This document shows positions 1-9,245 of a DNA stretch of 64,000 nucleotides, piece by piece. Under the pieces are notes generated by a model, which did no database searches, was not told where the DNA came from, and was given only the letters and a program-made list of their open reading frames with translations. The stretch is from Nocardia nova SH22a (GTDB lineage: Bacteria > Actinomycetota > Actinomycetes > Mycobacteriales > Mycobacteriaceae), in the NCBI RefSeq assembly GCF_000523235.1, contig NZ_CP006850.1, positions 1,550,001-1,614,000 on the forward strand, written 5' to 3'. A program made the translations under genes and the position numbers. Each line of letters starts with the position of its first letter. Within the stretch, counting starts at the first letter, position 1.

Positions 1-398
1 GTCGTCTGGCTGCAGCCGCGATCGTCGCGGAAGGTCGCGATGGCGGTGCCGAATTGGCTCTCCACCGCGCACAGCGGAATATCGCGCCGGTAGTGCCACA
101 GTTCATGCCCGGTCACCGGATCGAGCCCGCTGACGGTCCCGCCGTCACCGGTGACGGCCACGCCGCTCGAGGTGAGCGCCCGCGCGGCAGCGCCGTCGGG
201 CGCGTGCCAGCGTTCGGTGAGCGTTTCCGGCAGCCGGTCGGCGGCGGGCGCCGGTGTGGCCGGATGCGCCGCGGGATCCGAATCGGTCCCGCGGGCAGCG
301 CTGTTCGCCCAGACGACAACGACCGCGATCACCACGACGACGGCGATCGCGACTGCGGCATAGAGGTCGGCGCGCGTCCGCCGCTCGGGTGCGAGCAC
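1..398 (-). CDS. PQQ-like beta-propeller membrane protein, 3' part cut by window edge
   Basis: The reading frame opens at a GTG at 398 and runs off the window edge, giving about 132 residues. A single membrane helix rich in Val/Ile/Ala lies at residues 14-31, followed by an Ala/Pro-rich linker and the start of a repeat region with LDPVTGHELWHYRRD, the typical blade turn of PQQ-like/quinoprotein propellers. It is therefore probably a membrane-anchored extracytoplasmic propeller like M. tuberculosis Rv3212, which also follows rhlE. It starts 23 bp after the helicase stop on the same strand, so the two are probably co-transcribed. No substrate is known for the family. The start codon is the only in-frame one upstream of the helix. 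Confidence 0.72.
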   Translation of the reverse strand, partial: MLAPERRTRADLYAAVAIAVVVVIAVVVVWANSAARGTDSDPAAHPATPAPAADRLPETLTERWHAPDGAAARALTSSGVAVTGDGGTVSGLDPVTGHELWHYRRDIPLCAVESQFGTAIATFRDDRGCSQT

Positions 399-421
399 GT
401 CAGCGAGACTAACCGATTCGG

Positions 422-2059
422 CTACTGCACCGACGCGGCAGTCTGATCCGCATTCGCCGACGCGGCGCCGGAACCGGAGGCGCCGGAATCGTCCGCGGCA
501 CCGGAATCACCGGAGCCCGCGGCGGGCTTGCGGCGACGGCGGCGACGGCGCCGAGCGGGTTTGTCGCCCTCCGGCTTGTCGTCCGAAATATCCTGTGCTG
601 CTGCGGATTCAGGCTTGGCGGCCGAGTCGTCGGCGGCATCGGTCGCGGTGGCGGTGTTGTCGCCGTCGACCGCCTTGCCGCCACGCGTCCGGCGGCGGTT
701 GCGGGTCCGCGGCTGCCGGGCCTCGCGCTCGACCACCACGGCATCGGCCTCGTGCACCGGGGTGCGGCGCAGAGTGCCGGTGGCACTCTCCGGGATGCCG
801 AGATCGGCGCGCAGATGCTCCGACCGGGAGTAGGTCTCCACCGGCTCCGGAATGCCCAGTCCCAGTGCGGAATTGATGCTCTCCCAGCGGTGCAGCTCGT
901 CCCAGTCCACCAGGGTGACCGCGACGCCGGTGCGTCCCGCGCGGCCGGTGCGGCCGATGCGGTGCACGTAGGTCTTCTCGTCCTCAGGGCACTGGTAGTT
1001 GACCACGTGGGTGACATCGTCGATATCGATACCGCGCGCGGCCACATCGGTGGCGACCAGAACGTCGATCTTGCCCTTGCGGAACTTGTCGAGCGCCTTC
1101 TCGCGGGCGATCTGGCCCAGATCGCCGTGCACCGCGCCGACCGCGAAACCGCGCTCGGCCAGATCGTCGGCGACCTTCTGCGCGGTGCGCTTGGTGCGGG
1201 TGAAGATCATGGTCGCGCCGCGGGTCTCGGCCTGCAGGATGCGGGCGATCAATTCGCTCTTGTCCAGCGCGTGCGCGCGATAGACGAATTGCGCCGTGCG
1301 ATCGTGCACCGCCGAATCGTGCGGTTCCTCGGCCCGGATATGGGTCGGCTTGGTCAGGAATGTCCGTGCCAGCGTGATGATCGGCCCCGGCATGGTGGCC
1401 GAGAACAACATCGTCTGGCGCTTTTCCGGAACCATCGACAAAATTCGCTCGATATCGGGCAGAAAGCCCAGATCGAGCATTTCGTCGGCCTCGTCCAGCA
1501 CCAGGACGCCGACCTTGCCGAGGATCAGATGCTGCTGCTCGGCCAGATCCAGCAGGCGCCCGGGCGTTCCGACGACCACGTCGACGCCCTCGCGCAGCGC
1601 CGCGATCTGCGACTCGTACGGCCGTCCGCCGTAGATCGAGGCGACCTGCAGCGGGCCCTTCTGATTGGTCAGATATTTCCCGGCATTCTCCAGGTCCTTG
1701 GTGACCTGAATGCACAACTCGCGCGTCGGCACGATGACCAATGCGCGGGGGGTGCCGTCCAATGCGACGGTGCCGGAATCGGTGGTGGAAATCCGGTGCA
1801 GCAGTGGCACGCCGAATCCGAAGGTCTTACCCATACCGGTGCGGGCCTGGCCGATCAGATCGTCACCGGCCAGCGCCAGGGGCAGGGTCAGCTCCTGAAT
1901 CGCGAAAGTACGTTCGATTCCGATCTCGCCGAGTGCGCGCACGATTTCCGGGCGCACTCCCAATTCGGCGAATGTCGGCGGGGTGTGGGTGGTGTCGAGT
2001 TCCGCTGTCAGCAGCGTGTCCGACAACCCGGGTTCTTGTTCTACGGTGATCTTGCTCAG
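422..2059 (-). CDS. rhlE: DEAD-box RNA helicase, RhlE type
   Basis: ATP-dependent RNA helicase acting on structured RNA or ribosome assembly. Seen: Q motif around residues 30-55 (FAIQ), Walker A ARTGMGKT at about 72-79, VLDEADEML, LFSAT and HRIGRTGR motifs, then an Arg/Lys and Ala/Glu-rich tail with a run of Arg (RNA-binding extension). About 545 residues, matching Rv3211 plus a longer tail. Start: the conserved part begins at FAELG. I place the start at a CTG at 2059, 8 bp after GAGGAAGG. A TTG 11 codons further in, or an upstream start, cannot be excluded; codons upstream of 2059 encode low-quality Arg-rich sequence. It belongs to the conserved Rv3205c-Rv3212 block. Confidence 0.9.
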   Translation of the reverse strand: MSKITVEQEPGLSDTLLTAELDTTHTPPTFAELGVRPEIVRALGEIGIERTFAIQELTLPLALAGDDLIGQARTGMGKTFGFGVPLLHRISTTDSGTVALDGTPRALVIVPTRELCIQVTKDLENAGKYLTNQKGPLQVASIYGGRPYESQIAALREGVDVVVGTPGRLLDLAEQQHLILGKVGVLVLDEADEMLDLGFLPDIERILSMVPEKRQTMLFSATMPGPIITLARTFLTKPTHIRAEEPHDSAVHDRTAQFVYRAHALDKSELIARILQAETRGATMIFTRTKRTAQKVADDLAERGFAVGAVHGDLGQIAREKALDKFRKGKIDVLVATDVAARGIDIDDVTHVVNYQCPEDEKTYVHRIGRTGRAGRTGVAVTLVDWDELHRWESINSALGLGIPEPVETYSRSEHLRADLGIPESATGTLRRTPVHEADAVVVEREARQPRTRNRRRTRGGKAVDGDNTATATDAADDSAAKPESAAAQDISDDKPEGDKPARRRRRRRRKPAAGSGDSGAADDSGASGSGAASANADQTAASVQ

Positions 2060-2530
2060 GGTTCGTGCCTTCCTCGTGTGAATCGCATCCAGCGCGCACG
2101 AGGTGGATCGGGACCGGGAATTCCGGGTCACCACTTTCCGGCGTTTCCACCTGCACTCTCGCCATCTGGGACGTGGCCCGGGCGCGGCGCTGAGGTGTCG
2201 CGGATCTGGTGCGCGCACATTTTCGGCGGGCTTCGGTTACCCCTGTCGCGCCGCCTGGAACGACCGTCCCGATATGCCGGTCACGATATGGCGGCGCGAA
2301 GCAAAATTTCCGTTGCCCACAGAGATTGTAGCGTGATACCTTTCTGCGCTGGTTTTCTACCGTCGGTTCCGGGTCGGGGGAGACTGTTCCGCGCTGTGGC
2401 GCACGGTAATTCGACGTGGTCCGGGAGAAAATCACCATCGATTCGAGCGGCGATTTCCGTCCGGGCGCGCCGGGGGGACTCCGCGGTCGGTCCCTGGGCC
2501 GCGTGGCCCAGCCCACATATCTGAGACTGT
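2060..2530. promoter_or_regulatory. Divergent intergenic region with long rhlE leader
   Basis: This 470-bp region separates rhlE (leftward) from the hydrolase (rightward). On the minus strand TACAAT occurs at 2330-2325, a good -10 hexamer, with no clear -35 partner. If used, the rhlE transcript has an untranslated leader of about 260 nt. I find no convincing gene in this stretch; reading frames here are Arg/Pro-rich and lack ribosome-binding sites. Confidence 0.35.
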
Positions 2531-3604
2531 GTGTCACAGGATAAGTTGGTCGGCGTGAGCTTGGCAGACACCGTGAGCGCCGCGGCCCGCAACGCCTGGG
2601 CGCTGACCTTCGGCGATGGCATCGAGCCCCCCGATCCGGCCCCCTCGACGGTGCTGTGGGACGAACCGCACCGGCTGCTGCGCCGGTACGACATCGATCC
2701 CGGCGGCCCCCCGCCCGCCGACGACGCCGCGGTCCTGCTGGTGCCGCCGCTGGCCGCCCCCGCGGTGTGCTTCGATCTGCGGCCGGATCAGAGCATGGCC
2801 CGGTTCCTGCTCGAGATCGGCCGCCGCCCGTATCTGGTCGACTACGGCGAGATCGGCTTCGCCGACCGCCGGATGGGGTTCGAGGACTGGGTCGACGACA
2901 TCCTGTCCGAGGCCGTGCGGCGGGTCTCGGCCGATCGCGACGGCGCGCCCGTCGACCTGGTCGGCTGGTCGCTGGGCGGTGTGCTGGCGCTGCTGACCGC
3001 CGCCGCCGATGCGGCCCTGCCGATCCGCTCGATCACCGCCGTGGGCGCGCCGCTGAACTACACCCACGTCAACGGGGTTCCGCAGGTCCGGGCGCTGGCC
3101 CGGATCGACGGCGGCCTCGCCATGTCGACGCTGGTCCGCGCGGCGGGCGGCGTGCCGGCGCCGCTGACCCGCATCGCCTACCGGGCCGCCGCCTGGGACC
3201 GCGAACTGCGCCGCCCGCTGTTCCTGGCCAGCAACCTGGCCGACTCGGCGACACTGGCCCGGATGGAGACCATCGACCGTTTCCAGTCGCAGCTGCCCGG
3301 CTATCCCGGCCGCTTCTACAACCAGCTGTGGAGCCGGTTCATGCTGGCCAACGACATCGGTGAGGGCGTGGTGCACATCGGATCGCGGCCGATCGCGCTG
3401 TCCGAGGTCACCGCGCCGGTCCTGCTGGTGGGCGGGCCGCAGGACGTCATCGCGCCCGCGGCCGCCGTGGCGCACGGGCGCACCACGCTGACCGGCGCGC
3501 GCGAGGTTCGCTACGAGACCTCGCCCGGCAGCCACCTGGGGATCCTCGTCGCCCGCGACTCCACCTGGGCTCATCTCGAGAAGTTCCTGCGAGATCAGGG
3601 ATGA
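2531..3604 (+). CDS. alpha/beta hydrolase, PHA-synthase-like fold
   Basis: Alpha/beta-hydrolase of about 357 residues. The nucleophile elbow GWSLGG is at about residues 143-148, the acidic residue in GGPQDVIAP near 305 and the histidine in SPGSHLGI near 334, so the Ser-Asp-His triad is complete. The stretch LLVPPLAAPAVCFDLRP before it, the SMARFLLEIGRRPYLVDYG segment and the Ser in place of the synthase Cys resemble PhaC-like hydrolases rather than true PHA synthases. Substrate unknown, probably an ester. Start: GTG 2531 gives the longest frame; GTG 2555 (reading VSLADTV) is equally plausible and neither has a strong ribosome-binding site. The next gene follows after 54 bp with its own promoter. 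Confidence 0.8.
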   Translation: MSQDKLVGVSLADTVSAAARNAWALTFGDGIEPPDPAPSTVLWDEPHRLLRRYDIDPGGPPPADDAAVLLVPPLAAPAVCFDLRPDQSMARFLLEIGRRPYLVDYGEIGFADRRMGFEDWVDDILSEAVRRVSADRDGAPVDLVGWSLGGVLALLTAAADAALPIRSITAVGAPLNYTHVNGVPQVRALARIDGGLAMSTLVRAAGGVPAPLTRIAYRAAAWDRELRRPLFLASNLADSATLARMETIDRFQSQLPGYPGRFYNQLWSRFMLANDIGEGVVHIGSRPIALSEVTAPVLLVGGPQDVIAPAAAVAHGRTTLTGAREVRYETSPGSHLGILVARDSTWAHLEKFLRDQG

Positions 3605-3642
3605 ACCGCCCGCCACTCCGCCGCCGCCTCCGCGCGCCGACC

Positions 3643-3648
3643 TATTAG
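3643..3648 (+). promoter_or_regulatory. -10 box for leaderless ferritin-like gene
   Basis: TATTAG ends 10 bp before the ATG at 3659. Transcription would start at or within a few bases of the start codon, and no Shine-Dalgarno sequence precedes the ATG, as expected for a leaderless actinobacterial mRNA. Confidence 0.45.
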
Positions 3649-3658
3649 GCTGGACCGC

Positions 3659-4357
3659 ATGGGTGCAAACACATCTGGCGCGCTGGGTGTTTCGACCGAA
3701 TCCGACTCTCGAATCCCTGCCGACCATCTCGGTGTCACCGATCTGTTCGCGGTCCTCGCCTACGGCGAGATCTCCGCGTTCTACCGCCTGGCGGAAGAGG
3801 CGAAACTCTCGCCCACGCTGCGCGGCAAGGTCGCGGCGGCGAAGATGGCGGCCGCCGAAATGGGCCATTTCGACACGCTCGAGCGGGCGCTACAGGGCCG
3901 CGGTGTCGACGTCTTCGACGCGATGGCGCCGTTCGTGCGCGCCCTCGACGCCTATCATGCCTCGACGGATCCTTCGACCTGGCTCGAATCGATGGTCAAG
4001 TTCTACGTCGGCGACGGCATCGCGGCCGATTTCTACCAGGTCCTCGCCGACGCGCTGGCGCCCGAGGTCGCCACCGTGGTCCACGATGTGCTCGCCGAGA
4101 CCCATCACTCGGAATTCGTCGTCGAGGAGGTGCGCCGGGCGGTCACCGTCAGCCGCTCCGAACGCGACCGGCTGACGCTCTGGGGCCGCCGCCTGCTCGG
4201 CGAGGCCATCACCCAGGCGCAGTACGTGATGGCCCAGCGCGACGAGCTCACCGAGCTGGTACTGATCGCGACCGGCGATCTGAACGGCGTGGCCGCCCTG
4301 TTCGAGCGCATGCAGAACTCGCACGCCGAGCGCATGCGGGTACTCGGCCTGGGGTGA
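3659..4357 (+). CDS. ferritin-like fold protein (Rv3210c family)
   Basis: A 232-residue protein with a four-helix-bundle pattern. Glu residues and an ExxH-like pair (AEMGHFDTLE near residues 65-74; AETHHSEFVVEE near 148-159) are placed as in ferritin-like/MiaE-type diiron proteins. Length and position match M. tuberculosis Rv3210c. The reaction is not known; oxidation or iron binding is inferred from the fold only. It lies between the hydrolase and the DUF3107 gene in the conserved actinobacterial block and probably has its own leaderless transcript. Confidence 0.78.
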   Translation: MGANTSGALGVSTESDSRIPADHLGVTDLFAVLAYGEISAFYRLAEEAKLSPTLRGKVAAAKMAAAEMGHFDTLERALQGRGVDVFDAMAPFVRALDAYHASTDPSTWLESMVKFYVGDGIAADFYQVLADALAPEVATVVHDVLAETHHSEFVVEEVRRAVTVSRSERDRLTLWGRRLLGEAITQAQYVMAQRDELTELVLIATGDLNGVAALFERMQNSHAERMRVLGLG

Positions 4358-4477
4358 CGTCCGCAGCGGCCTGACCGGCCCGGAGTGTTCGCTGAGAGCA
4401 CAGGCGGGCGCATCGTCGCGGCCCCGCGCACTGCATTAGCCTGGGCACGACAGCATCTGGACTCTAGGAGGTTGGCC

Positions 4478-4705
4478 GTGGAGGTCAAGATCGGCATTTC
4501 GGATAGCCCGCGGGAACTGGTGATCGCCAGCGCGCAGACCCCCGAGGAGGTCGAGGCGCTGGTATCCGGCGCGCTGGGCGGTTCGGGTGGTGTGCTGGCC
4601 CTCGAGGACGAGAAGGGCCGCAAATACCTGATCCAGGCCAGCAAGGTCGCCTACGTCGAGATCGGCACCTCCACCTCCGGCCGCGTGGGCTTCGCCGCCG
4701 TGTAG
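4478..4705 (+). CDS. DUF3107 small protein (Rv3208A/TB9.4 family)
   Basis: A 75-residue protein beginning VEVKIGISDSPRELVIAS and ending with the YVEIGTS-RVGFAAV tail typical of DUF3107. The start is fixed by AGGAGG at 4467-4472, with a GTG at 4478. An upstream in-frame extension exists but reads through this ribosome-binding site and is not conserved in kind. Role unknown; the family is conserved in mycolata next to the TetR gene that follows, in convergent orientation here. Confidence 0.88.
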   Translation: MEVKIGISDSPRELVIASAQTPEEVEALVSGALGGSGGVLALEDEKGRKYLIQASKVAYVEIGTSTSGRVGFAAV

Positions 4706-4747
4706 GAAGCCGTGTGCCGCCGCGAGCACGCGGCCGCATCGAACCGG

Positions 4748-4784
4748 AAAGGCCCGGTCCCGCAGCTGCGGAACCGGGCCTTTT
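4748..4784. terminator. Bidirectional intrinsic terminator
   Basis: AAAGGCCCGGT (4748-4758) pairs with ACCGGGCCTTT (4773-4783) around an inner palindrome CCGCAGCTGCGG. A T run follows on the plus strand and an A run precedes it, so the hairpin can serve both the DUF3107 gene and the convergent TetR gene. Confidence 0.85.
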
Positions 4785-4795
4785 CTCGAATCTTC

Positions 4796-5614
<819 letters not shown>

Positions 5615-5644
5615 CTATTGGCAACCTGTCAGTAACTGGCCGCC

Positions 5645-5679
5645 GTGAGAAATCTCGCACAGTGGTGAGATTTCTCGCA
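5645..5679. promoter_or_regulatory. Paired near-palindromic operator repeat
   Basis: GTGAGAAATCTCGCA (5645-5659) and GTGAGATTTCTCGCA (5665-5679) are direct repeats 20 bp apart that also form a perfect 10-bp inverted repeat (GAGAAATCTC/GAGATTTCTC). A weaker third copy, GTGAGACTCT, lies at 5725-5734. They sit between the divergent TetR and DUF3152 genes, upstream of a TATTTA -10-like box at 5701. Confidence 0.6.
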
Positions 5680-5740
5680 ACCCACCCCGCTCGGGAGCGG
5701 TATTTAGGTGGGCTCGAGCAGGCTGTGAGACTCTGTTGCG

Positions 5741-6883
5741 GTGAGCGACGAACGGGGTAGACCGACCGGTGGGCCCGATTCGCCACGTCCCTCCGGTGCG
5801 GTGGTCGCACGTGCGGAGTCCGGCGGCGACCCGCCGTCCAACCCGCAGCAACCCGACGACCTCCCGGTCGTCTACGGGCCGCCGGTCCCGGATTTCCTCG
5901 CCGCCGAATCCGCGCCCGGTGCGGACGGAACCGACCGCTCCCATCAGCCGCTGCGAGCGAAATGGGATCCGACCGGCGCCGACGAAACCGCCAATCGCCC
6001 ACGCCCGGAACGGGATACGAAAAAGCAGAGTGCGCTGGGACGATTCGTCTCCACCTACGGCTGGCGTGCCTACGCTCTGCCGGTGCTCGTGGTCATCACC
6101 GTGCTGGTGGTCGTGGACGCCGTCAAGGGGGGTGGCGAGAATTCCGGCAGCGGCACCCCGGGGCTGGGAAAACTGAGCCAGAACACGGGTAATGCGGGCA
6201 TCATCGGCGCTCCGCCCAAAGGCGACGGGAAATTCGGCGATCTGCCCTCGGGTGCGCTGCCCGCGGGCGGGCCGTTCACCGAGGCCGGGGCCGGAACCTG
6301 GCATATCGTCCCGGGCACCACACCGCAGGTGGGCGCGGCACAGGAACATCTGTTCACCTACACCGTCGAGGTCGAGAACGGGATCGACACCGCTTCCCTC
6401 GGTGGTGACGGCGCCATCGCGGAAATGGTCCAGGCGACCTTGGCCAACCCCAAGAGCTGGACCCATGATCAGCGATTCGGATTCCGTCGAATCGACAACG
6501 GCGAACCCGATTTCCGGATTTCGCTGACCTCGCGGCAGAGCACCAAGAAAGCGTGCGGATTCGAAATTCCGATCGACTCCTCCTGCTACAACTCCGATCT
6601 GGACCGGGTGGTGCTCTCGGAGGTGCGCTGGGTGCGCGGGGCCACCGCCTTCGAGGGCGATATCGGCTCCTATCGCCAGTACCAGATCAATCACGAGGTC
6701 GGCCACGCCATCGGCTACCACCAACATCAGCCCTGTGAGATCGACGGCGGGCTCGCGCCGGTGATGATGCAGCAGACCTTCGGCACCCGCAACAACGACA
6801 TCGCGATTCTGGATCCGCAGGGTGTGGTGCCGATGGACGGCAAGAAGTGCCGCTTCAACCCCTGGCCGTATCCTCGGGGCTAG
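5741..6883 (+). CDS. DUF3152 membrane-anchored metalloprotease-like protein
   Basis: A 380-residue protein. A charged, Pro-rich cytoplasmic N-terminus (1-105) is followed by one membrane helix (about 108-127, VLVVITVLVVVDAV) and an extracytoplasmic DUF3152 domain. The domain carries HEVGHAIGYHQH near residues 322-333, an HExxH zinc-protease-like motif with a Gly three residues later and further His, and a CGFEI...SSCY Cys pair that could form a disulfide. Homologous to Rv3207c. Protease activity is inferred from the motif only. GTG start at 5741; the divergent TetR gene lies upstream. Confidence 0.85.
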   Translation: MSDERGRPTGGPDSPRPSGAVVARAESGGDPPSNPQQPDDLPVVYGPPVPDFLAAESAPGADGTDRSHQPLRAKWDPTGADETANRPRPERDTKKQSALGRFVSTYGWRAYALPVLVVITVLVVVDAVKGGGENSGSGTPGLGKLSQNTGNAGIIGAPPKGDGKFGDLPSGALPAGGPFTEAGAGTWHIVPGTTPQVGAAQEHLFTYTVEVENGIDTASLGGDGAIAEMVQATLANPKSWTHDQRFGFRRIDNGEPDFRISLTSRQSTKKACGFEIPIDSSCYNSDLDRVVLSEVRWVRGATAFEGDIGSYRQYQINHEVGHAIGYHQHQPCEIDGGLAPVMMQQTFGTRNNDIAILDPQGVVPMDGKKCRFNPWPYPRG

Positions 6884-6976
6884 CATCGGCGGGCCCGCCC
6901 GCCGGGAAGAACGGCCCGATTCGCGGCGTTGCACAGGTCAACGCTATCGGCGAATTCGATTCGAGGAGTCTGCGAC

Positions 6977-8161
6977 GTGTCATCACCACTGTCCCTGCCA
7001 CCGCTGGTCGAGCCGGCCGCGGAGCTGACCAGGGATGAGGTCGCCCGCTACAGCCGGCATCTGATCATTCCCGATCTGGGGATGGACGGTCAGAAACGGT
7101 TGAAGAACGCCAAGGTGCTGGTGATCGGCGCCGGCGGGCTGGGCTCACCCGCACTGCTGTATCTGGCCGCGGCCGGGGTCGGCACCCTGGGCATCGTGGA
7201 GTTCGACGAGGTCGACGCGTCGAATCTGCAGCGCCAGATCATCCACGGCGAATCCGATATCGGCCGCAGCAAGGCCGACAGCGCCCGGGACTCGATTCTG
7301 GAGATCAACTCCGGAATCGATGTGGTGCTGCACAAGATTCGGCTGGAACCGGAGAACGCGGTCGATCTGTTCGCGCAGTACGACCTGATCGTCGACGGTA
7401 CCGACAACTTCGCCACCCGCTACCTGGTCAACGATGCCGCGGTGCTGGCCGGTAAGCCGTACGTCTGGGGTTCGATCTACCGGTTCGAGGGCCAGGTGTC
7501 GGTGTTCTGGGAGGACGCACCCGACGGCCGCGGCATCAACTACCGCGATCTGTACCCCGAGGCCCCGCCGCCGGGGATGGTCCCGTCCTGCGCCGAGGGC
7601 GGTGTGCTGGGCGTGCTGTGCGCGTCGATCGGTTCGGTCATGGTCACCGAGGCGATCAAGCTCATCACCGGCATCGGCGAGACCCTGCTCGGCCGCCTGA
7701 TGGTCTACGACGCACTGGACATGAACTACCGGACGATCAAGCTGCGCCGCGATCCCGAGCGCCAGCCCATCACCGAACTCATCGACTACGAGGCGTTCTG
7801 CGGTGTGGTGTCCGAGGAGGGCCAGGCCGCGGCGCTGGGTTCCACGGTCACCGCGCGCGAGCTCAAGGACATGCTCGACGCCGGCAAGGATGTCGCGATC
7901 ATCGACGTCCGCGAACCGGTGGAGTGGGACATCGTCCGTATCGAGGGCGCGAAACTGATCCCCAAGGACCGCATCCTCTCGGGTGAGGCCCTGGCCGAAC
8001 TCCCGCAGAACACGCCCATCGTGCTGCACTGCAAGACCGGAATCCGCTCCGCGGAGGCGCTGGCGGCGCTGAAACGCGCCGGTTTCTCCGATGCCACCCA
8101 CCTGCAGGGTGGAATCATCGCCTGGGCCAACCAGATCGATCCCGCACTGCCGGTCTACTGA
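6977..8161 (+). CDS. moeZ: adenylyltransferase/sulfurtransferase MoeZ
   Basis: E1-like enzyme that adenylates and then thiolates the C-terminal Gly-Gly of small sulfur carriers (MoaD, ThiS, CysO) for molybdopterin, thiamine and cysteine synthesis. The N-terminal ThiF/MoeB domain has GAGGLG near residue 51, and the C-terminal rhodanese domain (about 290-394) has HCKTGIRSAEAL with the active Cys near 352. 394 residues, as in mycobacterial MoeZ (Rv3206c). GTG start 8 bp after GAGGAG; an upstream extension reading MHRSTL is unlikely. Molybdopterin supply also serves the nitrate reductase in this window. Confidence 0.93.
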   Translation: MSSPLSLPPLVEPAAELTRDEVARYSRHLIIPDLGMDGQKRLKNAKVLVIGAGGLGSPALLYLAAAGVGTLGIVEFDEVDASNLQRQIIHGESDIGRSKADSARDSILEINSGIDVVLHKIRLEPENAVDLFAQYDLIVDGTDNFATRYLVNDAAVLAGKPYVWGSIYRFEGQVSVFWEDAPDGRGINYRDLYPEAPPPGMVPSCAEGGVLGVLCASIGSVMVTEAIKLITGIGETLLGRLMVYDALDMNYRTIKLRRDPERQPITELIDYEAFCGVVSEEGQAAALGSTVTARELKDMLDAGKDVAIIDVREPVEWDIVRIEGAKLIPKDRILSGEALAELPQNTPIVLHCKTGIRSAEALAALKRAGFSDATHLQGGIIAWANQIDPALPVY

Positions 8162-8281
8162 CGACGACGGATGGGCCCGTGTGCTTGCGGGGCAGCCGAT
8201 TTCGCAAGCGCACGAGGTCGGGCTCCCTGCCGCCGTTCGACGCCGACCGCTCGTTCCGGTAAGCCTCGATAAGGCAACGGA

Positions 8282-9193
8282 GTGACCGACCGTCCAGCGT
8301 GGTTGCTCGGGTGGACAAGTCCGGAGAGTTACGGTACGGCCGTGACATCAGTCGAACCTCCGGAGCATGTGTGCGCCACCTTCGGGCTGCGCGAGGTGTC
8401 GCCGATCGCGCTGGGCGACTGGGACGGCGGGTGGCGATGCGGGGATGTGGTGCTGAGCCCGGTGGCCGATCATGCCCGCGCGGCGTGGTCGGCCAAGGTC
8501 CGCGAGACGTTGCGGGTGGACGGGGTGCGGCTGGCGCATCCGGTGCGCGCCACCGACGGCCGCTACGTGGTGTCGGGGTGGCGCGCCGACACCTTCCTGG
8601 ACGGCACTCCGGAACCGCGCCACGACGAGGTGGTCTCGGTGTCGCTGCGCCTGCATCACGCCACCGCGCCGCTGGAGCGGCCGCGGTTCCTGATGCAGCA
8701 GCCCATCGCGCCGTGGGTCGATGTGGATGTGTTCGTGGCCGCCGACCGGGCCGCCTGGGAGACGGTGCCGCTGCGCACTCTCAAGGCCGGGGGCATGTTG
8801 TCGGCGACCTCACCGGACGGCCGCCACAGCATCGATATGCTCGCCCAGCTCGCGACGTTGCGCAAACCCGTGCAGACGCCGTCGCAGCTGGTGCACGGTG
8901 ATCTGTTCGGCACGGTGTTGTTCTCGGGCGGGCAGGCGCCGGGGCTGACCGACATCACCCCGTACTGGCGGCCCGCGTCCTGGGCCGCTGCGGTGATCGT
9001 GGTCGACGCGCTGTCGTGGGGCGGTGCGGATCCCGGTCTGCCGGAACGGTGGTCGGATCTGCCGGAGTGGCCGCAGATGTTGTTGCGCGCGGTGATGTTC
9101 CGGCTCGCGGTGCACGCCCTGCATCCGCGGTCGACGCCGGAAGCCTTTCCGGGACTGGCGCATACGGCCGACATGATCCGCCTGATGCTGTGA
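8282..9193 (+). CDS. TIGR02569-family protein (Rv3205c-like)
   Basis: A 303-residue protein of a family confined to actinobacteria and placed after moeZ in the same order as in M. tuberculosis. The stretch VHGDLFGTVLFSGG near residues 203-216 and DITPYWRPASWAAAV behind it look like the catalytic loop (HGDL) and metal-binding loop of the APH/kinase-like fold, so a phosphotransferase-like structure is likely, with no known substrate. GTG 8282 gives the full frame. GTG 8342, behind a TACGGT box, would remove 20 residues and start just before the conserved part. Confidence 0.75.
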   Translation: MTDRPAWLLGWTSPESYGTAVTSVEPPEHVCATFGLREVSPIALGDWDGGWRCGDVVLSPVADHARAAWSAKVRETLRVDGVRLAHPVRATDGRYVVSGWRADTFLDGTPEPRHDEVVSVSLRLHHATAPLERPRFLMQQPIAPWVDVDVFVAADRAAWETVPLRTLKAGGMLSATSPDGRHSIDMLAQLATLRKPVQTPSQLVHGDLFGTVLFSGGQAPGLTDITPYWRPASWAAAVIVVDALSWGGADPGLPERWSDLPEWPQMLLRAVMFRLAVHALHPRSTPEAFPGLAHTADMIRLML

Positions 9194-9208
9194 CTTCCCG
9201 CCGTGCGA

Positions 9209-9241
9209 GGGCCCGCCGATCCGTCGATCGGCGGGCCCTTT
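9209..9241. terminator. Intrinsic terminator between convergent genes
   Basis: GGGCCCGCCGATC (9209-9221) pairs perfectly with GATCGGCGGGCCC (9226-9238) over a 4-nt loop and is followed by TTT. It separates the TIGR02569 gene from the convergent narK gene. Confidence 0.85.
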
Positions 9242-9245
9242 CGCA

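Noticed and set aside
752..2524. 590-codon open frame on the plus strand opposite rhlE
   Set aside because: Antisense shadow caused by high GC at third codon positions; His/Gln/Arg/Gly-rich product with no motif, while the minus strand encodes a clear DEAD-box helicase.
8181..8213. Hairpin CTTGCG/CGCAAG after moeZ as a terminator
   Set aside because: Short stem with a bulge and no T run; too weak to list as a feature.
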